Notes: generated by a model not told the origin, from the letters alone. A stretch of 64,000 bases of DNA from Streptomyces curacoi (GCF_001513975.1 NZ_KQ947991.1:317732-381731); one strand, 5' to 3'; counted from the first letter of the stretch, positions 48,802 to 57,294 are shown. Made by a program: numbers and translations.

Positions 48802-48821
48802 GTTGACCGGCCGGCGTCAAC
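48802..48821. terminator. short inverted repeat between convergent genes
   Basis: GTTGAC (48802-48807) and GTCAAC (48816-48821) enclose GC-rich sequence; a small stem between the hydrolase and acylase stops. Confidence 0.35.
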
Positions 48822-48841
48822 AACCGGTCGGACGCCGCCGT

Positions 48842-51640
48842 TCACCGATGTGACGTGAACTCCACGACCTGCTGATACGTCGGCCGGTTCTGCCAACTGA
48901 TCTTGCCGTGCTTGATGCCGCCCAGGGTGCGGTGGACGATCGAGTCGGCGCACCACTGGTCGCCCGCCGAGCACTGGTCGTCGCCGGGGTAGACCTGGGC
49001 CGCGGTCTTGCCGGCCGCCTCCTTCAGGGTGCTGATCAGGATGTTCCGGCAGGCGCTCAGGCTGCCCCCGCCGCAGTACTTCCGGTCGAGCGGGCCCTGC
49101 ACCGACTCACCGAGCACCGCTCGGATGTCCTTGTCGACATAGCTCCACCAGCCGTACTGGAAGGAGCTTCCGGCGTGCGAGCCGGTCGGTCCGTGCCCGG
49201 CGGACGGGGACTCGTCGATGGGCAGGTTGTTCGTCATCGCGGCGTACAGCTCGCTGCCGAGGCCCGGTTCGAACTCGGCCTTCACCAGCAGCGGCCACCA
49301 GGCGTCCAGGATGCGGATCGCGTCGGCGTCGGCGTACGTCTTCGAACCCGCCGACGTCTCGGTGCGCCTGGCGCCCGCGGAGACCCACGCCTGGAGCTTG
49401 CTCACGGCCGCGGCGGCCGTGGAGTCGGTCACCGGGGAGCTGCCCACGACCTTGAGCAGATCCGGCAGGACGTCCTCCGCCCGCAGATCGGCAAGACCCG
49501 CGTCGGCCATCGCCTTCACCAGCGAGGCCCGGGTCACGCCGCCCGCGGCGACGAGCTTCTTCACCCGGTTCTCCAGGAGATTGCCGCGGTGGACCGAGCC
49601 GTCGCCCCAGGGTGCGGTCGTGTAGTCCTTGGCCTGCTTGTTGTTCCAGGAGATGTAGTAGTCCTGGTCGATGGAGTTGGGGTGGGCCGACGGCGGGGTG
49701 TAGTCGGCGGTGTTCGTCGCCGGGTCCCAGCCCCGCCACTCGTACGCCGGCCGCGCCCACACCGGGAACTCCGCGTCGACGCCGGCCGCCCGCACCGGGT
49801 TGTCACCGCTGTTGTAGTAGGCGGTGTGCTCGGAGTCGGCGTAGAACCAGTTGAAGGTGTAGTTGATGTGCTGCACCGCCTTCTGGAAGTCCTCCGGGCC
49901 CTTGACGTAGTCCGGGTCGTTCAGCATCTGGAAGCCGATGATCGAGTCGGCCTCGTGCATGAAGGACGAGCGCAGGGTGGTGTAGGCGACCTTCTTGCCG
50001 TCGACGGTCGCGCGGTGCGTCACGGGACCGTACTTCGTGCGCCAGACCCGCATCGTGTACGAGCCCTCGGGCGTGCTGTCGGCGGTCGTCGGCTTCCAGG
50101 CGTTCTTCTGCTCGACCTTCTCCATCGGCGTGCAGGTGCCTCGGTAGAGGTAGTGGTGGTCGTCCTGGCACAGCTCGACGGCGTAGGTGTCGATGATGTC
50201 CTGGCCGGAGGTGGTGGCGCTCCACGAGTAGTCCTGGCCGCGGCCCAGTTCGACGTACATGCTCAGGCCCGCGAAGGAGGCGCCGCGGGCGCTGATGCCC
50301 GGGCCCTGGATCTCCTGGAGCAGCAGGAGCTGGGGCGCGAAGTAGCCGGTCTGCGGGCCGAAGACGGCGACCGGGTGGCCGCTGGCGGTGTGCTCGCCGC
50401 TCACCACGAGGGCGTTGGACATGCCCCGCTTGGCCGAGCTCGTGGCCGCCGCGGCGGCCGTGGCCGAGGCGCCGGTCGCGGCGGAGCCGGCCGCGCTGCC
50501 CGTACGGTCGTACACGAGCTGTTCCTCGGTCACCGAGCCGGCGTCGGGCAGGGCCTCGCCCTGGGGGTCGGCGGGCTTGGTGGCGTACGGGAAGCTCTTG
50601 TCGTGGACGGTGACGACCGCCTCGGGGTCGTTGCGCATACGGAACGACTCCCAGAGCCTGGTCCCCTCGGCCACGCCGTGCTTCTCCTGGGCGGCCAGCA
50701 GGGAGATGGCGTTGTTGACCTCGCCGCCGCCTCCGGAGCCGAACAGGGCGCCGATGACGGAGCCGAGCGCGACCAGGTCGGTGATCTTGAAGCGCTCGAT
50801 CTTCCCGGCGTTGGTCACCGAGTCCTTGTGGCCGGTCAGGACGTACTCGCCGGGGAAGTAGCGGCCGCTGTCGGAGGCGTCGATGTAGGCGTTGATGCCG
50901 TCGAGGTAGGCCTTGGCGTCGGCGAGGGCCAGCTTCCCGCGTTCGCCGTTCGAGGCGACGGCGTTGTCGATCTGGGCCTGGAGATCGGCCTCGGTGTAGG
51001 GGGCGTTGCGCCAGAACTGCTGCTCAAGGCCCTGGTTGGAGGGCGCGCCGCCGGCGAAGGAGGTCAGCTGTCCGCGTCCGACGTGGCGGAAGACGTCCAT
51101 CAGCCACAGCCGGTCCTGGGCGGCCGCGTAGCCGGCGCCGAACTCCGTGCCGTATCTGGTGGTACCGGTGATGTGCGGCACACCCGTCTTCTTGTCGCGG
51201 ACGATCGTCACATCGCTGCGGTCGGCGGGCTTCACGGTGGAGGCGACTTGGTCGGCCGGGACACCGAACGAGGCGTCGTTGAAGAAGTTGTTGATCGTCG
51301 CGTTGGTGAGTCCGGAGTAGCCCTTGGCCAGGTTCGCGTAGGGGCCCAGCTGGTCCGAGGCGTGTTCCGGCATGCTGCCGAAGGCCTGGTTGAGCAGGAT
51401 CTGGGCGAGGGTGGCGTTGCCGTTCTGGCCCGGCGGCAGGATGTCGGAACACTGGTTCCCGCAGTGGTCGCCGACGGCCGCCGCCCCGGCCGCCGCGGCC
51501 TCGGGCGCGGTCGCCGCCTGGGAAAGAGGCGACAAAAGACCGGCAATCAGCGTGCATATGGATGCGGTCTTCAGGAACCCGGGGAATCTGCGGGGAGTTC
51601 TCAGTCTGGCTGGGGCGTTGCGTGGGATACGCCGCGGCAT
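48842..51640 (-). CDS. penicillin acylase family protein (Ntn hydrolase), exported
   Basis: 932-aa secreted precursor. An Arg-rich N-region and hydrophobic segment (ASICTLIAGLLSPLSQAAT) form the signal. Alpha-chain markers include DVTIVRDKKTGVPHI and YAAAQDRLWLMDVFRHVGRG. Autoproteolysis would free Ser408 in GMSNALVVSGEH as the N-terminal nucleophile of the beta chain, with the oxyanion region in HINYTFNWFYAD. A low-complexity Ala/Ser/Thr stretch before the cleavage site probably is the removable linker. Members deacylate beta-lactams, acyl-homoserine lactones or lipopeptides; the substrate is not predictable. The ATG has TAGGAGCTGCC. Confidence 0.9.
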   Translation of the reverse strand: MPRRIPRNAPARLRTPRRFPGFLKTASICTLIAGLLSPLSQAATAPEAAAAGAAAVGDHCGNQCSDILPPGQNGNATLAQILLNQAFGSMPEHASDQLGPYANLAKGYSGLTNATINNFFNDASFGVPADQVASTVKPADRSDVTIVRDKKTGVPHITGTTRYGTEFGAGYAAAQDRLWLMDVFRHVGRGQLTSFAGGAPSNQGLEQQFWRNAPYTEADLQAQIDNAVASNGERGKLALADAKAYLDGINAYIDASDSGRYFPGEYVLTGHKDSVTNAGKIERFKITDLVALGSVIGALFGSGGGGEVNNAISLLAAQEKHGVAEGTRLWESFRMRNDPEAVVTVHDKSFPYATKPADPQGEALPDAGSVTEEQLVYDRTGSAAGSAATGASATAAAAATSSAKRGMSNALVVSGEHTASGHPVAVFGPQTGYFAPQLLLLQEIQGPGISARGASFAGLSMYVELGRGQDYSWSATTSGQDIIDTYAVELCQDDHHYLYRGTCTPMEKVEQKNAWKPTTADSTPEGSYTMRVWRTKYGPVTHRATVDGKKVAYTTLRSSFMHEADSIIGFQMLNDPDYVKGPEDFQKAVQHINYTFNWFYADSEHTAYYNSGDNPVRAAGVDAEFPVWARPAYEWRGWDPATNTADYTPPSAHPNSIDQDYYISWNNKQAKDYTTAPWGDGSVHRGNLLENRVKKLVAAGGVTRASLVKAMADAGLADLRAEDVLPDLLKVVGSSPVTDSTAAAAVSKLQAWVSAGARRTETSAGSKTYADADAIRILDAWWPLLVKAEFEPGLGSELYAAMTNNLPIDESPSAGHGPTGSHAGSSFQYGWWSYVDKDIRAVLGESVQGPLDRKYCGGGSLSACRNILISTLKEAAGKTAAQVYPGDDQCSAGDQWCADSIVHRTLGGIKHGKISWQNRPTYQQVVEFTSHR

Positions 51641-51874
51641 GGCAGCTCCTACCGACGTGGGGGTGAGCCGGGATGTTACCGGCGGTATCCCCGGGATTGA
51701 AGATGAACATGCGTCACTTTTTGGAGTCACCAGGACCCGCTGGGGCGGTCATCGGAAATCGGATGGAGCCGAATCGCATGTCGATACGTCTATTCGTCAA
51801 CGTCGTACGAAGTCCGTGCGACGACCGCCGAAGTGACCGAAGTACAGGTGCAGGTGTGACGGAGGTGCAGGGCG

Positions 51875-52480
51875 ATGGCCGGTTTCCGGAGTCTGGCGAG
51901 ACAGGTGCGCGACCCGCGGTGCGATCTCGCGCTGCGGCGCTACTCGCTGCGTAAGTGCCTTGAGCGGTTCGCTCCGTACGGGCACAGGGCGACCTGGGAC
52001 CACTTGTGCTCCCGGGCGGGATTCGGTCCGGAGGACCGGTCCCCCGATCCGGCGCGGCTCGTGGCCGCGTTGGACGAACTGGAGGAGGCGCGTTCGGTCT
52101 GGCTGGCCTATGAGGTCGAGTTCGCCGAGCGGCGCAAGAGGGAGAAGCACGACGGACTGCGCAGGCCGGGCAGTGTGGACGACTGGCACCGGCTGACCTG
52201 GGGCGGCTTCGGCGTCGCCTGGTGCGACGACCCCCGGGTCCACCCGCATGAACCGCTGGCCGAGGTGCTGCGCCGGCTGATCTCCGCGCTGGAGCGCGAA
52301 CCGGGTGCGGAGTGCCCGGTGTGCGGCGGGGAGCGGCTGACCTGGAAGTACGACCTGGCCCATGAACCGTCGTCGGGCCCGGTCTGCACGGACTGCGGAA
52401 TCGTGGTGCCGCGTCCGGTTCTCACGCCCGAAGCGCTGGCGGCATCGCGGCGCGAACGGCGACTGCTCGTGTCCGCCTAG
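51875..52480 (+). CDS. uncharacterised protein with C-terminal zinc ribbon
   Basis: 201-aa protein. The first 140 residues are helical with conserved-looking aromatic segments (RRYSLRKCLERFAPYGHRAT, VDDWHRLTWGGFGVAWCDDP). The C-terminal part has a zinc-ribbon pattern, CPVCGGERLTW ... CTDCGIVVPRP, as in nucleic-acid-handling proteins. The ATG has GGTGCAGGGCG upstream. No family is recognised; the 234-nt gap before it shows no other gene. Confidence 0.65.
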   Translation: MAGFRSLARQVRDPRCDLALRRYSLRKCLERFAPYGHRATWDHLCSRAGFGPEDRSPDPARLVAALDELEEARSVWLAYEVEFAERRKREKHDGLRRPGSVDDWHRLTWGGFGVAWCDDPRVHPHEPLAEVLRRLISALEREPGAECPVCGGERLTWKYDLAHEPSSGPVCTDCGIVVPRPVLTPEALAASRRERRLLVSA

Positions 52481-52616
52481 TACGACGGGGGTGCGCCGGG
52501 GATGCCGCACCCCCTCCTGCCGATGGTCCGATGTCCTCGCAGCAGGTCTCTCAGCATGCCCTCTCAGCATGTTCCTCCCAGCCGCCGTTGTCAGTGGCGT
52601 CCGGCACCATCGAGAC

Positions 52617-53345
52617 ATGATCCAGGTCTGTCTGAACGGGCCCCGAGGGGGCGCCGACGGGGCGATGGTGCCCCTCACACCGGAGGCCATGGCCGAGTCC
52701 GCCGCCGCGGCCGTCGGAGCCGGGGCCACGGACGTGCATGTCCACCCCAAGACGCCCTGCGGGCAGGACAGCCTGTCGCCGCGTGTACTCGCGCCGGTCC
52801 TGGATGCGATACGGGCCCGGGTGCCGGTGCCGGTCGGGGTGACCACGGGCGCGTGGGCGGAACCGGATGCGGCGGCGCGAGTGGAGCGCATCCGGAGCTG
52901 GACGCTGCTGCCGGACCACGCCTCGGTCAACTGGCATGAAGACGGCGCCGAAGACGTGGCCGCGGCTCTGATCGAGCGAGGCGTGGGCGTCGAGGCCGGC
53001 ATCTGGTCCGGGACGGACGGGGCGGCGCGGTTCGCCGCCTCGCCGCTGGGGCCGAAGGTGCTGCGGGTGCTGGCGGAGGTGACGGACACCTCGGCGGAGA
53101 CGGCCGAGGAGACCGCGCGTGCGCTGCTGGCCGACCTCGGGCCGGCGTTCGGCCGCCCGGTGCTGCTGCACGGGCAGGACGGGGGTGCCTGGCCGGTGCT
53201 GCGGCTGGCGGGGCGGCTGGGGCTGGCGACCCGCATCGGCCTGGAGGACACGCTGGTCCTGCCGGACGGTCGACGGGCCGCGTCGAACGCTCAGTTGGTG
53301 GGCCAGGCGTTGAACCAGTACGGGTGGGCCCAGCGTTCGTCGTAG
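52617..53345 (+). CDS. BKACE/DUF849 family protein (beta-keto acid cleavage enzyme-like)
   Basis: 242-aa TIM-barrel enzyme of the family of 3-keto-5-aminohexanoate cleavage enzyme, which condenses a beta-keto acid with acetyl-CoA. The N-terminal MIQVCLNGPR and the zinc site DVHVHPK are clear, with later NWHEDG and GVEAGIW blocks. It is shorter than usual for the family (about 270-310 aa). The start lacks a ribosome-binding site and may be leaderless. Its last 55 nt overlap the converging gene. No lysine-fermentation or carnitine genes are nearby, so the substrate is open. Confidence 0.85.
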   Translation: MIQVCLNGPRGGADGAMVPLTPEAMAESAAAAVGAGATDVHVHPKTPCGQDSLSPRVLAPVLDAIRARVPVPVGVTTGAWAEPDAAARVERIRSWTLLPDHASVNWHEDGAEDVAAALIERGVGVEAGIWSGTDGAARFAASPLGPKVLRVLAEVTDTSAETAEETARALLADLGPAFGRPVLLHGQDGGAWPVLRLAGRLGLATRIGLEDTLVLPDGRRAASNAQLVGQALNQYGWAQRSS

Positions 53346-54022
53346 GGCAGGGCGAGGAGTTCCGCCTCCGTCGCGAGGTCGGGCTCGCCCAGGGCACGGA
53401 GGCGAGCGGAAGCACTGCGAGCGAACCAGGACTGAAGCTCCGTGACGGCCGCCTCCTGGCCCTCGTCGGACCAGCACATGAGCGGCAGGTCATCGGCGAG
53501 GAGGTCGGTGCGCCACCGGCGTGCGCAGGTCACGAGATGAGCGTCGGCGACGGGATGCCGGATCCACTCGGCCAGGAAAGGGGTCACGGTCCCGGCGATC
53601 GCGGAACAGCAGTCGAACACATCCGTGATCGGGTGCGGCGGCTCGGGGGTCGCGAGGGCGTCCTGCCACCAGGCCGTCAGGAAGGCCTGGATGGCATCGG
53701 ACTGGTCCGTCGGCCAGGAGCGCCAGTTCACGCGGGTCAGCCCGTGCCCCCACCACGCCACGTCCATGCTGCCGTCCGCCATCGCCCGAGCCGCCTGCGG
53801 CAGCAGGCGCCGCATCACGGCGGCGTGGTCCTCGAAGTGACCGGGGACCTTGTAGACGAACCTGCGGACCAGGTCGGCCGGCACGCGCGTGTACGGCGTG
53901 CGCAGATAGGCCGTCTCCTCCGGGTCGAAGCAGCGCTCGCAGCCGGTCTCCGTAGGGCTGGCGAACCCGTTGAAGACCGTGTCGATGTCCGCGAGGGCGG
54001 CGGCAAGGGCGGGTGAGGGCAT
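53291..54022 (-). CDS. uncharacterised protein, unknown function
   Basis: 243-aa protein starting MPSPALAAALADIDTVFNGF. It has Cys and aromatic-rich blocks (TETGCERCFDPEETAYLRTP, AWWGHGLTRVNW, ITDVFDCCSAIAGTVTPFL) and many Trp residues, suggesting a compact cytosolic fold; the CERC pair and DCC could bind metal. No enzyme motif is recognised. The ATG at 54022 is chosen over longer frames without ribosome-binding sites. It converges with and overlaps the BKACE gene by 55 nt and is divergent from the RNA ligase gene. Confidence 0.65.
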   Translation of the reverse strand: MPSPALAAALADIDTVFNGFASPTETGCERCFDPEETAYLRTPYTRVPADLVRRFVYKVPGHFEDHAAVMRRLLPQAARAMADGSMDVAWWGHGLTRVNWRSWPTDQSDAIQAFLTAWWQDALATPEPPHPITDVFDCCSAIAGTVTPFLAEWIRHPVADAHLVTCARRWRTDLLADDLPLMCWSDEGQEAAVTELQSWFARSASARLRALGEPDLATEAELLALPYDERWAHPYWFNAWPTN

Positions 54023-54180
54023 GGGGGGCGGTCCCGTCAGGACTCCGTGCGTGGCGGAGTCCCGCAGCCGCCGGCCGAAGATCGCGACGATAGCAGCCGC
54101 TAATCCGTTCGCTCCAGCCCTTTCTCGTCCGGACAGTTGGGGGCGATGAAACACACCTGAGGAAGACCGAGGAGTCCCCG

Positions 54181-55248
54181 ATGTCGACGCTGCGCGTCAC
54201 CGCCGAAGTGCTGACCGTCCACGAGCATCCGAACGCCGACGCACTGGAGCTGGCCCAGGTGGGTCTGTACCGGGCCGTCGTCGCCAAGGGCGCGTACCGC
54301 ACCGGTGAGGCCGCCGTGTACATCCCCGAGCAGTCCGTGCTGCCGGCCGAGCTGATCGAGGAACTGGGGCTGACCGGGCGGCTTTCGGGGAGCAGGGCCG
54401 ACCGGGTCAAGGCGGTCCGGCTGCGCGGAGAGCTGTCGCAGGGGATCGTGTGCCGGCCGAAGGCGCTGGCCGACGTCGATCTGGCGCGGGCGGCGGCGGA
54501 GGGCACCGACTTCGCCGGGGTGCTCGGCATCACCAAGTGGGTGCCGCCGATCCCGCCCACGATGTCCGGCGAGGTGGAGTCGGCGCCGGATCTGCTGCCG
54601 TGGGTCGACATCGAGAACATCCAGCGCTACCCGGACGTCTTCGCGCCGGGTGAGCCGGTCGTGCTGACCGAGAAGCTGCACGGGTCGGCGTGCCTGCTGA
54701 CCTATGTCGCCGACGAGGAGCGGGTGTACGTGTCCTCCAAGGGGTTCGGGGCGAAGTCGCTGGCGCTGAAGGAGGACCCGCGCAATCTGTACTGGCGGGC
54801 GGTGCGGGGGCACGGTGTCGCCGAGGCCGCGGCTCGGCTCGCCGAGCGGTTGGGGGCGCGGCGGGTCGGGATCTTCGGGGAGGTGTTCGGGGCGGGCGTG
54901 CAGGACCTGACGTACGGGGCCGATGGGCGCCGGGAGACGTTGGGGTACGCCGTGTTCGACGTCTCCGTGGAGATCGACGGGCAGGTGCGGTGGCTGGACG
55001 CGGCGGAGGTGCTGGACGGGGAACTGCCTTTGGTGCCGCGGCTGTTCGAGGGGCCGTTCGACATCGAGCGGGTGCTGGAGGTCGCCACGGGGCGGGAGAC
55101 GGTCTCGGGGCGGGAGCTGCATCTGCGGGAGGGCGTGGTGATACGGCCGGTTGTCGAGCGGTACAGCGCGGTGACGGGCGGGAGGGCGATCGCCAAGGCT
55201 GTCAGTCCGGCGTATCTGACCCGGAAGGGTGGGACGGAGTACGAGTGA
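54181..55248 (+). CDS. ATP-dependent RNA ligase (DraRnl/Rnl5-like)
   Basis: 355-aa RNA repair ligase joining 3'-OH and 5'-PO4 RNA ends. An N-terminal OB-like domain (about 1-120; HEHPNADALELAQVGLYR, a pattern shared with tRNA-binding OB folds) precedes the adenylyltransferase domain, the order found in Deinococcus DraRnl. The covalent nucleotidyltransferase motifs are intact: motif I TEKLHGSAC with Lys165, motif III VGIFGEVFG, motif IV REGVVIRP (about 315-322) and motif V AIAKAVS with Lys339. It seems catalytically complete. It stands alone; no tRNA nuclease, Hen1/Pnkp or RtcB partner is encoded nearby. Confidence 0.88.
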   Translation: MSTLRVTAEVLTVHEHPNADALELAQVGLYRAVVAKGAYRTGEAAVYIPEQSVLPAELIEELGLTGRLSGSRADRVKAVRLRGELSQGIVCRPKALADVDLARAAAEGTDFAGVLGITKWVPPIPPTMSGEVESAPDLLPWVDIENIQRYPDVFAPGEPVVLTEKLHGSACLLTYVADEERVYVSSKGFGAKSLALKEDPRNLYWRAVRGHGVAEAAARLAERLGARRVGIFGEVFGAGVQDLTYGADGRRETLGYAVFDVSVEIDGQVRWLDAAEVLDGELPLVPRLFEGPFDIERVLEVATGRETVSGRELHLREGVVIRPVVERYSAVTGGRAIAKAVSPAYLTRKGGTEYE

Positions 55249-55345
55249 GTCGGGGCGGCCGGTTGGCAGGGGCCCGGCGCGGGGGCCGGCGCACGGGTCG
55301 GATCGCTTGCCCGCGCCGGCGGGCTGCCGCTGCTACAGCGCCCTT

Positions 55346-55384
55346 AGGGGCGCGGGGAACTGCGCGACCAGCCACCCACGACCC
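55346..55384. repeat. dispersed intergenic element, copy 2
   Basis: AGGGGCGCGGGGAACT is followed directly by GCGCGACCAGCCACCCACGACCC, the two blocks also seen at 46016-46080 but without the insert. It lies in the 201-nt gap between the RNA ligase and soxR, which otherwise shows nothing. Confidence 0.65.
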
Positions 55385-55449
55385 ACAGCCGCCGGCGATT
55401 CCGCGGCCCCGAGCTCATAGGCGACCAACGGCCAAGCGAGCGCAGCGTG

Positions 55450-55971
55450 TCAGCAGCGGTCCCCGGCCTCCTGCCCCCGCCGCCCGGCCCTGCCCGGTCC
55501 CCCCTTCTGCCGGCCCCCCGGCTCCGCCATCAGCCGCGACCCCGTGAGCCGCTCGCCGAAGGCGTCGTCCGGGTTGGACAGGACGCAGCTGTCCAGGGAG
55601 AGGCAGCCGCAGCCGATGCAGTCGGTCAAGTGGTCCCGCAGACGGTTCAGTTGCTTGATGCGTTCGTCCAGTTCCGAGCGCCAGGCCTCCGAAAGGCGGG
55701 CCCAGTCCTCGTGGGTGGGGGTGCGCTCCTCGGGGAGTTCGGCGAGGGCCTCGCGGATCGTGGCCAGGGGGATGCCGACGCGCTGCGCCGCCCGGACGAA
55801 GGCGACCCGGCGGAGGGTGTCACGGGTGTAGCGGCGTTGGTTGCCGGAGGTGCGGCGGCTGCTGATCAGGCCCTTGGACTCGTAGAAGTGCAGGGCGGAG
55901 ACGGCGGCACCGCTGCGGGCGGCGAGCTGGCCGACCGTGAGCTCGTGAATCTTCTCGGGGATCTGGGGCAC
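55450..55971 (-). CDS. soxR: redox-sensitive MerR-family activator SoxR
   Basis: 173-aa dimeric regulator. The MerR HTH begins LTVGQLAARSGAAVSALHFY, followed by a coiled-coil helix and the [2Fe-2S] cluster motif with Cys118, Cys121, Cys123 and Cys129 (C-x2-C-x-C-x5-C), the SoxR signature. In Streptomyces SoxR responds to redox-active antibiotics such as actinorhodin rather than acting through SoxS. The tail after about 150 is Gly/Arg-rich and probably disordered. No SoxR box was recognised within this window. Confidence 0.95.
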   Translation of the reverse strand: MPQIPEKIHELTVGQLAARSGAAVSALHFYESKGLISSRRTSGNQRRYTRDTLRRVAFVRAAQRVGIPLATIREALAELPEERTPTHEDWARLSEAWRSELDERIKQLNRLRDHLTDCIGCGCLSLDSCVLSNPDDAFGERLTGSRLMAEPGGRQKGGPGRAGRRGQEAGDRC

Positions 55972-56035
55972 GCCCCAAACTTACCTACCGTGTCACGGCC
56001 CGGGTCCGTTGACAGGGGCTCCGCCCGCTACCATG

Positions 56036-56051
56036 CTAAGCAGTTGCTTAG
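56036..56051 (+). promoter_or_regulatory. TetR-type operator before the MaoC gene
   Basis: CTAAGCAGTTGCTTAG, 7-bp perfect arms around GT, 40 nt upstream of the ATG at 56092. Its counterpart is at 57244-57259. Confidence 0.65.
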
Positions 56052-56091
56052 GCATTCACTCCCTGAGGTACGCGACGCGAGAGGCCAGGAC

Positions 56092-56553
56092 ATGGCAGAG
56101 CCGAGGATCTTCACGTCCGCCGACGATCTGAAGGCGGCGGTGGGCGAGCAGCTGGGATACACCGACTGGCTGGAGGTCGACCAGAAGCGGATCGATCTGT
56201 TCGCGGAGGCCACCGGTGATCACCAGTGGATCCATGTCGACCCCGAGAAGGCCGCCGCGGGGCCCTTCGGGACCACCATCGCGCACGGGTACCTCACGCT
56301 GTCGCTGCTCCCGCTCTTCGGGCCCCAGCTCATCAAGGTCGAGGGCGTGAAGATGGGCGTCAACTACGGGACGAACAAGGTACGTTTCCCCGCACCGGTG
56401 CCGGTCGGCTCGCGGCTGCGCGCCACCGCCACCCTCACCGGCGTGGAGGACGTGACGGGCGGCGTCCAGGTCACCGTCGCGTTCAGCGTGGAGCGCGAGG
56501 GCGGGGACAAGCCCGTGTGCGTCGCCGAGTCCGTCTCGCGGTACTACCTGTAA
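56092..56553 (+). CDS. MaoC-like (R)-specific enoyl-CoA hydratase
   Basis: 153-aa single-hotdog dehydratase. The catalytic signature is ATGDHQWIHVD with a following FGTTIAHGYLTLSLLP, matching the Asp/His hydratase-2 motif. It hydrates trans-2-enoyl-CoA, in beta-oxidation or lipid/polyester metabolism. It converges with the TetR gene downstream and has the palindrome matching that regulator's own promoter, so it is probably repressed by it. Confidence 0.9.
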   Translation: MAEPRIFTSADDLKAAVGEQLGYTDWLEVDQKRIDLFAEATGDHQWIHVDPEKAAAGPFGTTIAHGYLTLSLLPLFGPQLIKVEGVKMGVNYGTNKVRFPAPVPVGSRLRATATLTGVEDVTGGVQVTVAFSVEREGGDKPVCVAESVSRYYL

Positions 56554-56571
56554 CCCGCGAGCCGGCAGGCC

Positions 56572-57195
56572 CTACTTCGCTCCCACCATCCGCAGCACGA
56601 GGTCGGCGTAGAGCGAGCCGACCTCGTCGGGAGTCCAGGGGCCGTCGACGTTGAACCAGCGGGCCACGTCGATGCAGAGCGAGAGGACGGCGAGGGTGGT
56701 GCCCTTCACGTCCAGCACGTCGAAGTCGCCGGCCGCCACGCCGTCCTCGATGATCCCGCGCACCTCGGCGTCGCACTGCCGGCGCAGGGCGAGGATCTCG
56801 GCGCGGGCGTCCGGGCCGAGCGAGTCCAGCTCGTACTGCACGACCCGCGCGGTGGTGCGTCCCCCGGCGTGCCAGCGGACGAAGGAGCTCACCGCGTCGG
56901 CGAGCCGCTCGGCCGGGCCGCCCTCGCGCCGGGCCGCCGTCTGCAGGATCTCCAGGGCCTTCTCGTGGCCGATCCTGCTGATGCGGTGGAGCAGCTCTTC
57001 CTTGGTCTTGTAGTGGATGTAGAGCGCGGCCGGGCTCATGCCGGCGCGGCCCGCGATGTCGCGGGTCGTCGTGGCGTGGTAGCCGCGCTCGGCGAAGGCC
57101 TCCACGGCGGCGATCAGCAGCCGCCGGGCCGCGTCGGGCGTGACCTCACCCCACGCCGACGTCTCGCCGCCGGCCGTCTCCTCCGCCGTACTCAT
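56572..57195 (-). CDS. TetR-family regulator controlling the MaoC gene and itself
   Basis: 207-aa repressor. The HTH reads FAERGYHATTTRDIAGRAGM with SPAALYIHYKTKEELL; the C-terminal helical domain has the ASP-rich fatty-acyl-binding look of FadR-like TetR proteins. The palindrome CTGAGCGAGCGCTTAG lies 48 nt upstream of its start and resembles the one before maoC, so both promoters are probably its targets. A ligand such as acyl-CoA is inferred from context. Confidence 0.9.
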   Translation of the reverse strand: MSTAEETAGGETSAWGEVTPDAARRLLIAAVEAFAERGYHATTTRDIAGRAGMSPAALYIHYKTKEELLHRISRIGHEKALEILQTAARREGGPAERLADAVSSFVRWHAGGRTTARVVQYELDSLGPDARAEILALRRQCDAEVRGIIEDGVAAGDFDVLDVKGTTLAVLSLCIDVARWFNVDGPWTPDEVGSLYADLVLRMVGAK

Positions 57196-57243
57196 CGCTC
57201 ACTCGCCCCTCTCGCTGACAGAGCCACCACCATACCGCCGATA

Positions 57244-57259
57244 CTGAGCGAGCGCTTAG
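57244..57259 (-). promoter_or_regulatory. TetR-type operator before the TetR gene
   Basis: CTGAGCGAGCGCTTAG: arms CTGAGCG and CGCTTAG around AG, one mismatch from a perfect palindrome; same CTNAGC half-site as at 56036. Confidence 0.65.
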
Positions 57260-57294
57260 CGGGACGGTCGGAGGCGTCCGTACGGGCGCGCCGT

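Noticed and set aside
48908..51700. A 930-codon plus-strand frame opposite the penicillin acylase gene
   Set aside because: Gly/Val/Asp-rich shadow; the minus-strand gene has signal peptide, catalytic Ser and family blocks.
55249..55449. Small gene between the RNA ligase and soxR
   Set aside because: Frames are short and Arg/Pro/Gly-rich, and the sequence is better explained by the dispersed element at 55346-55384.
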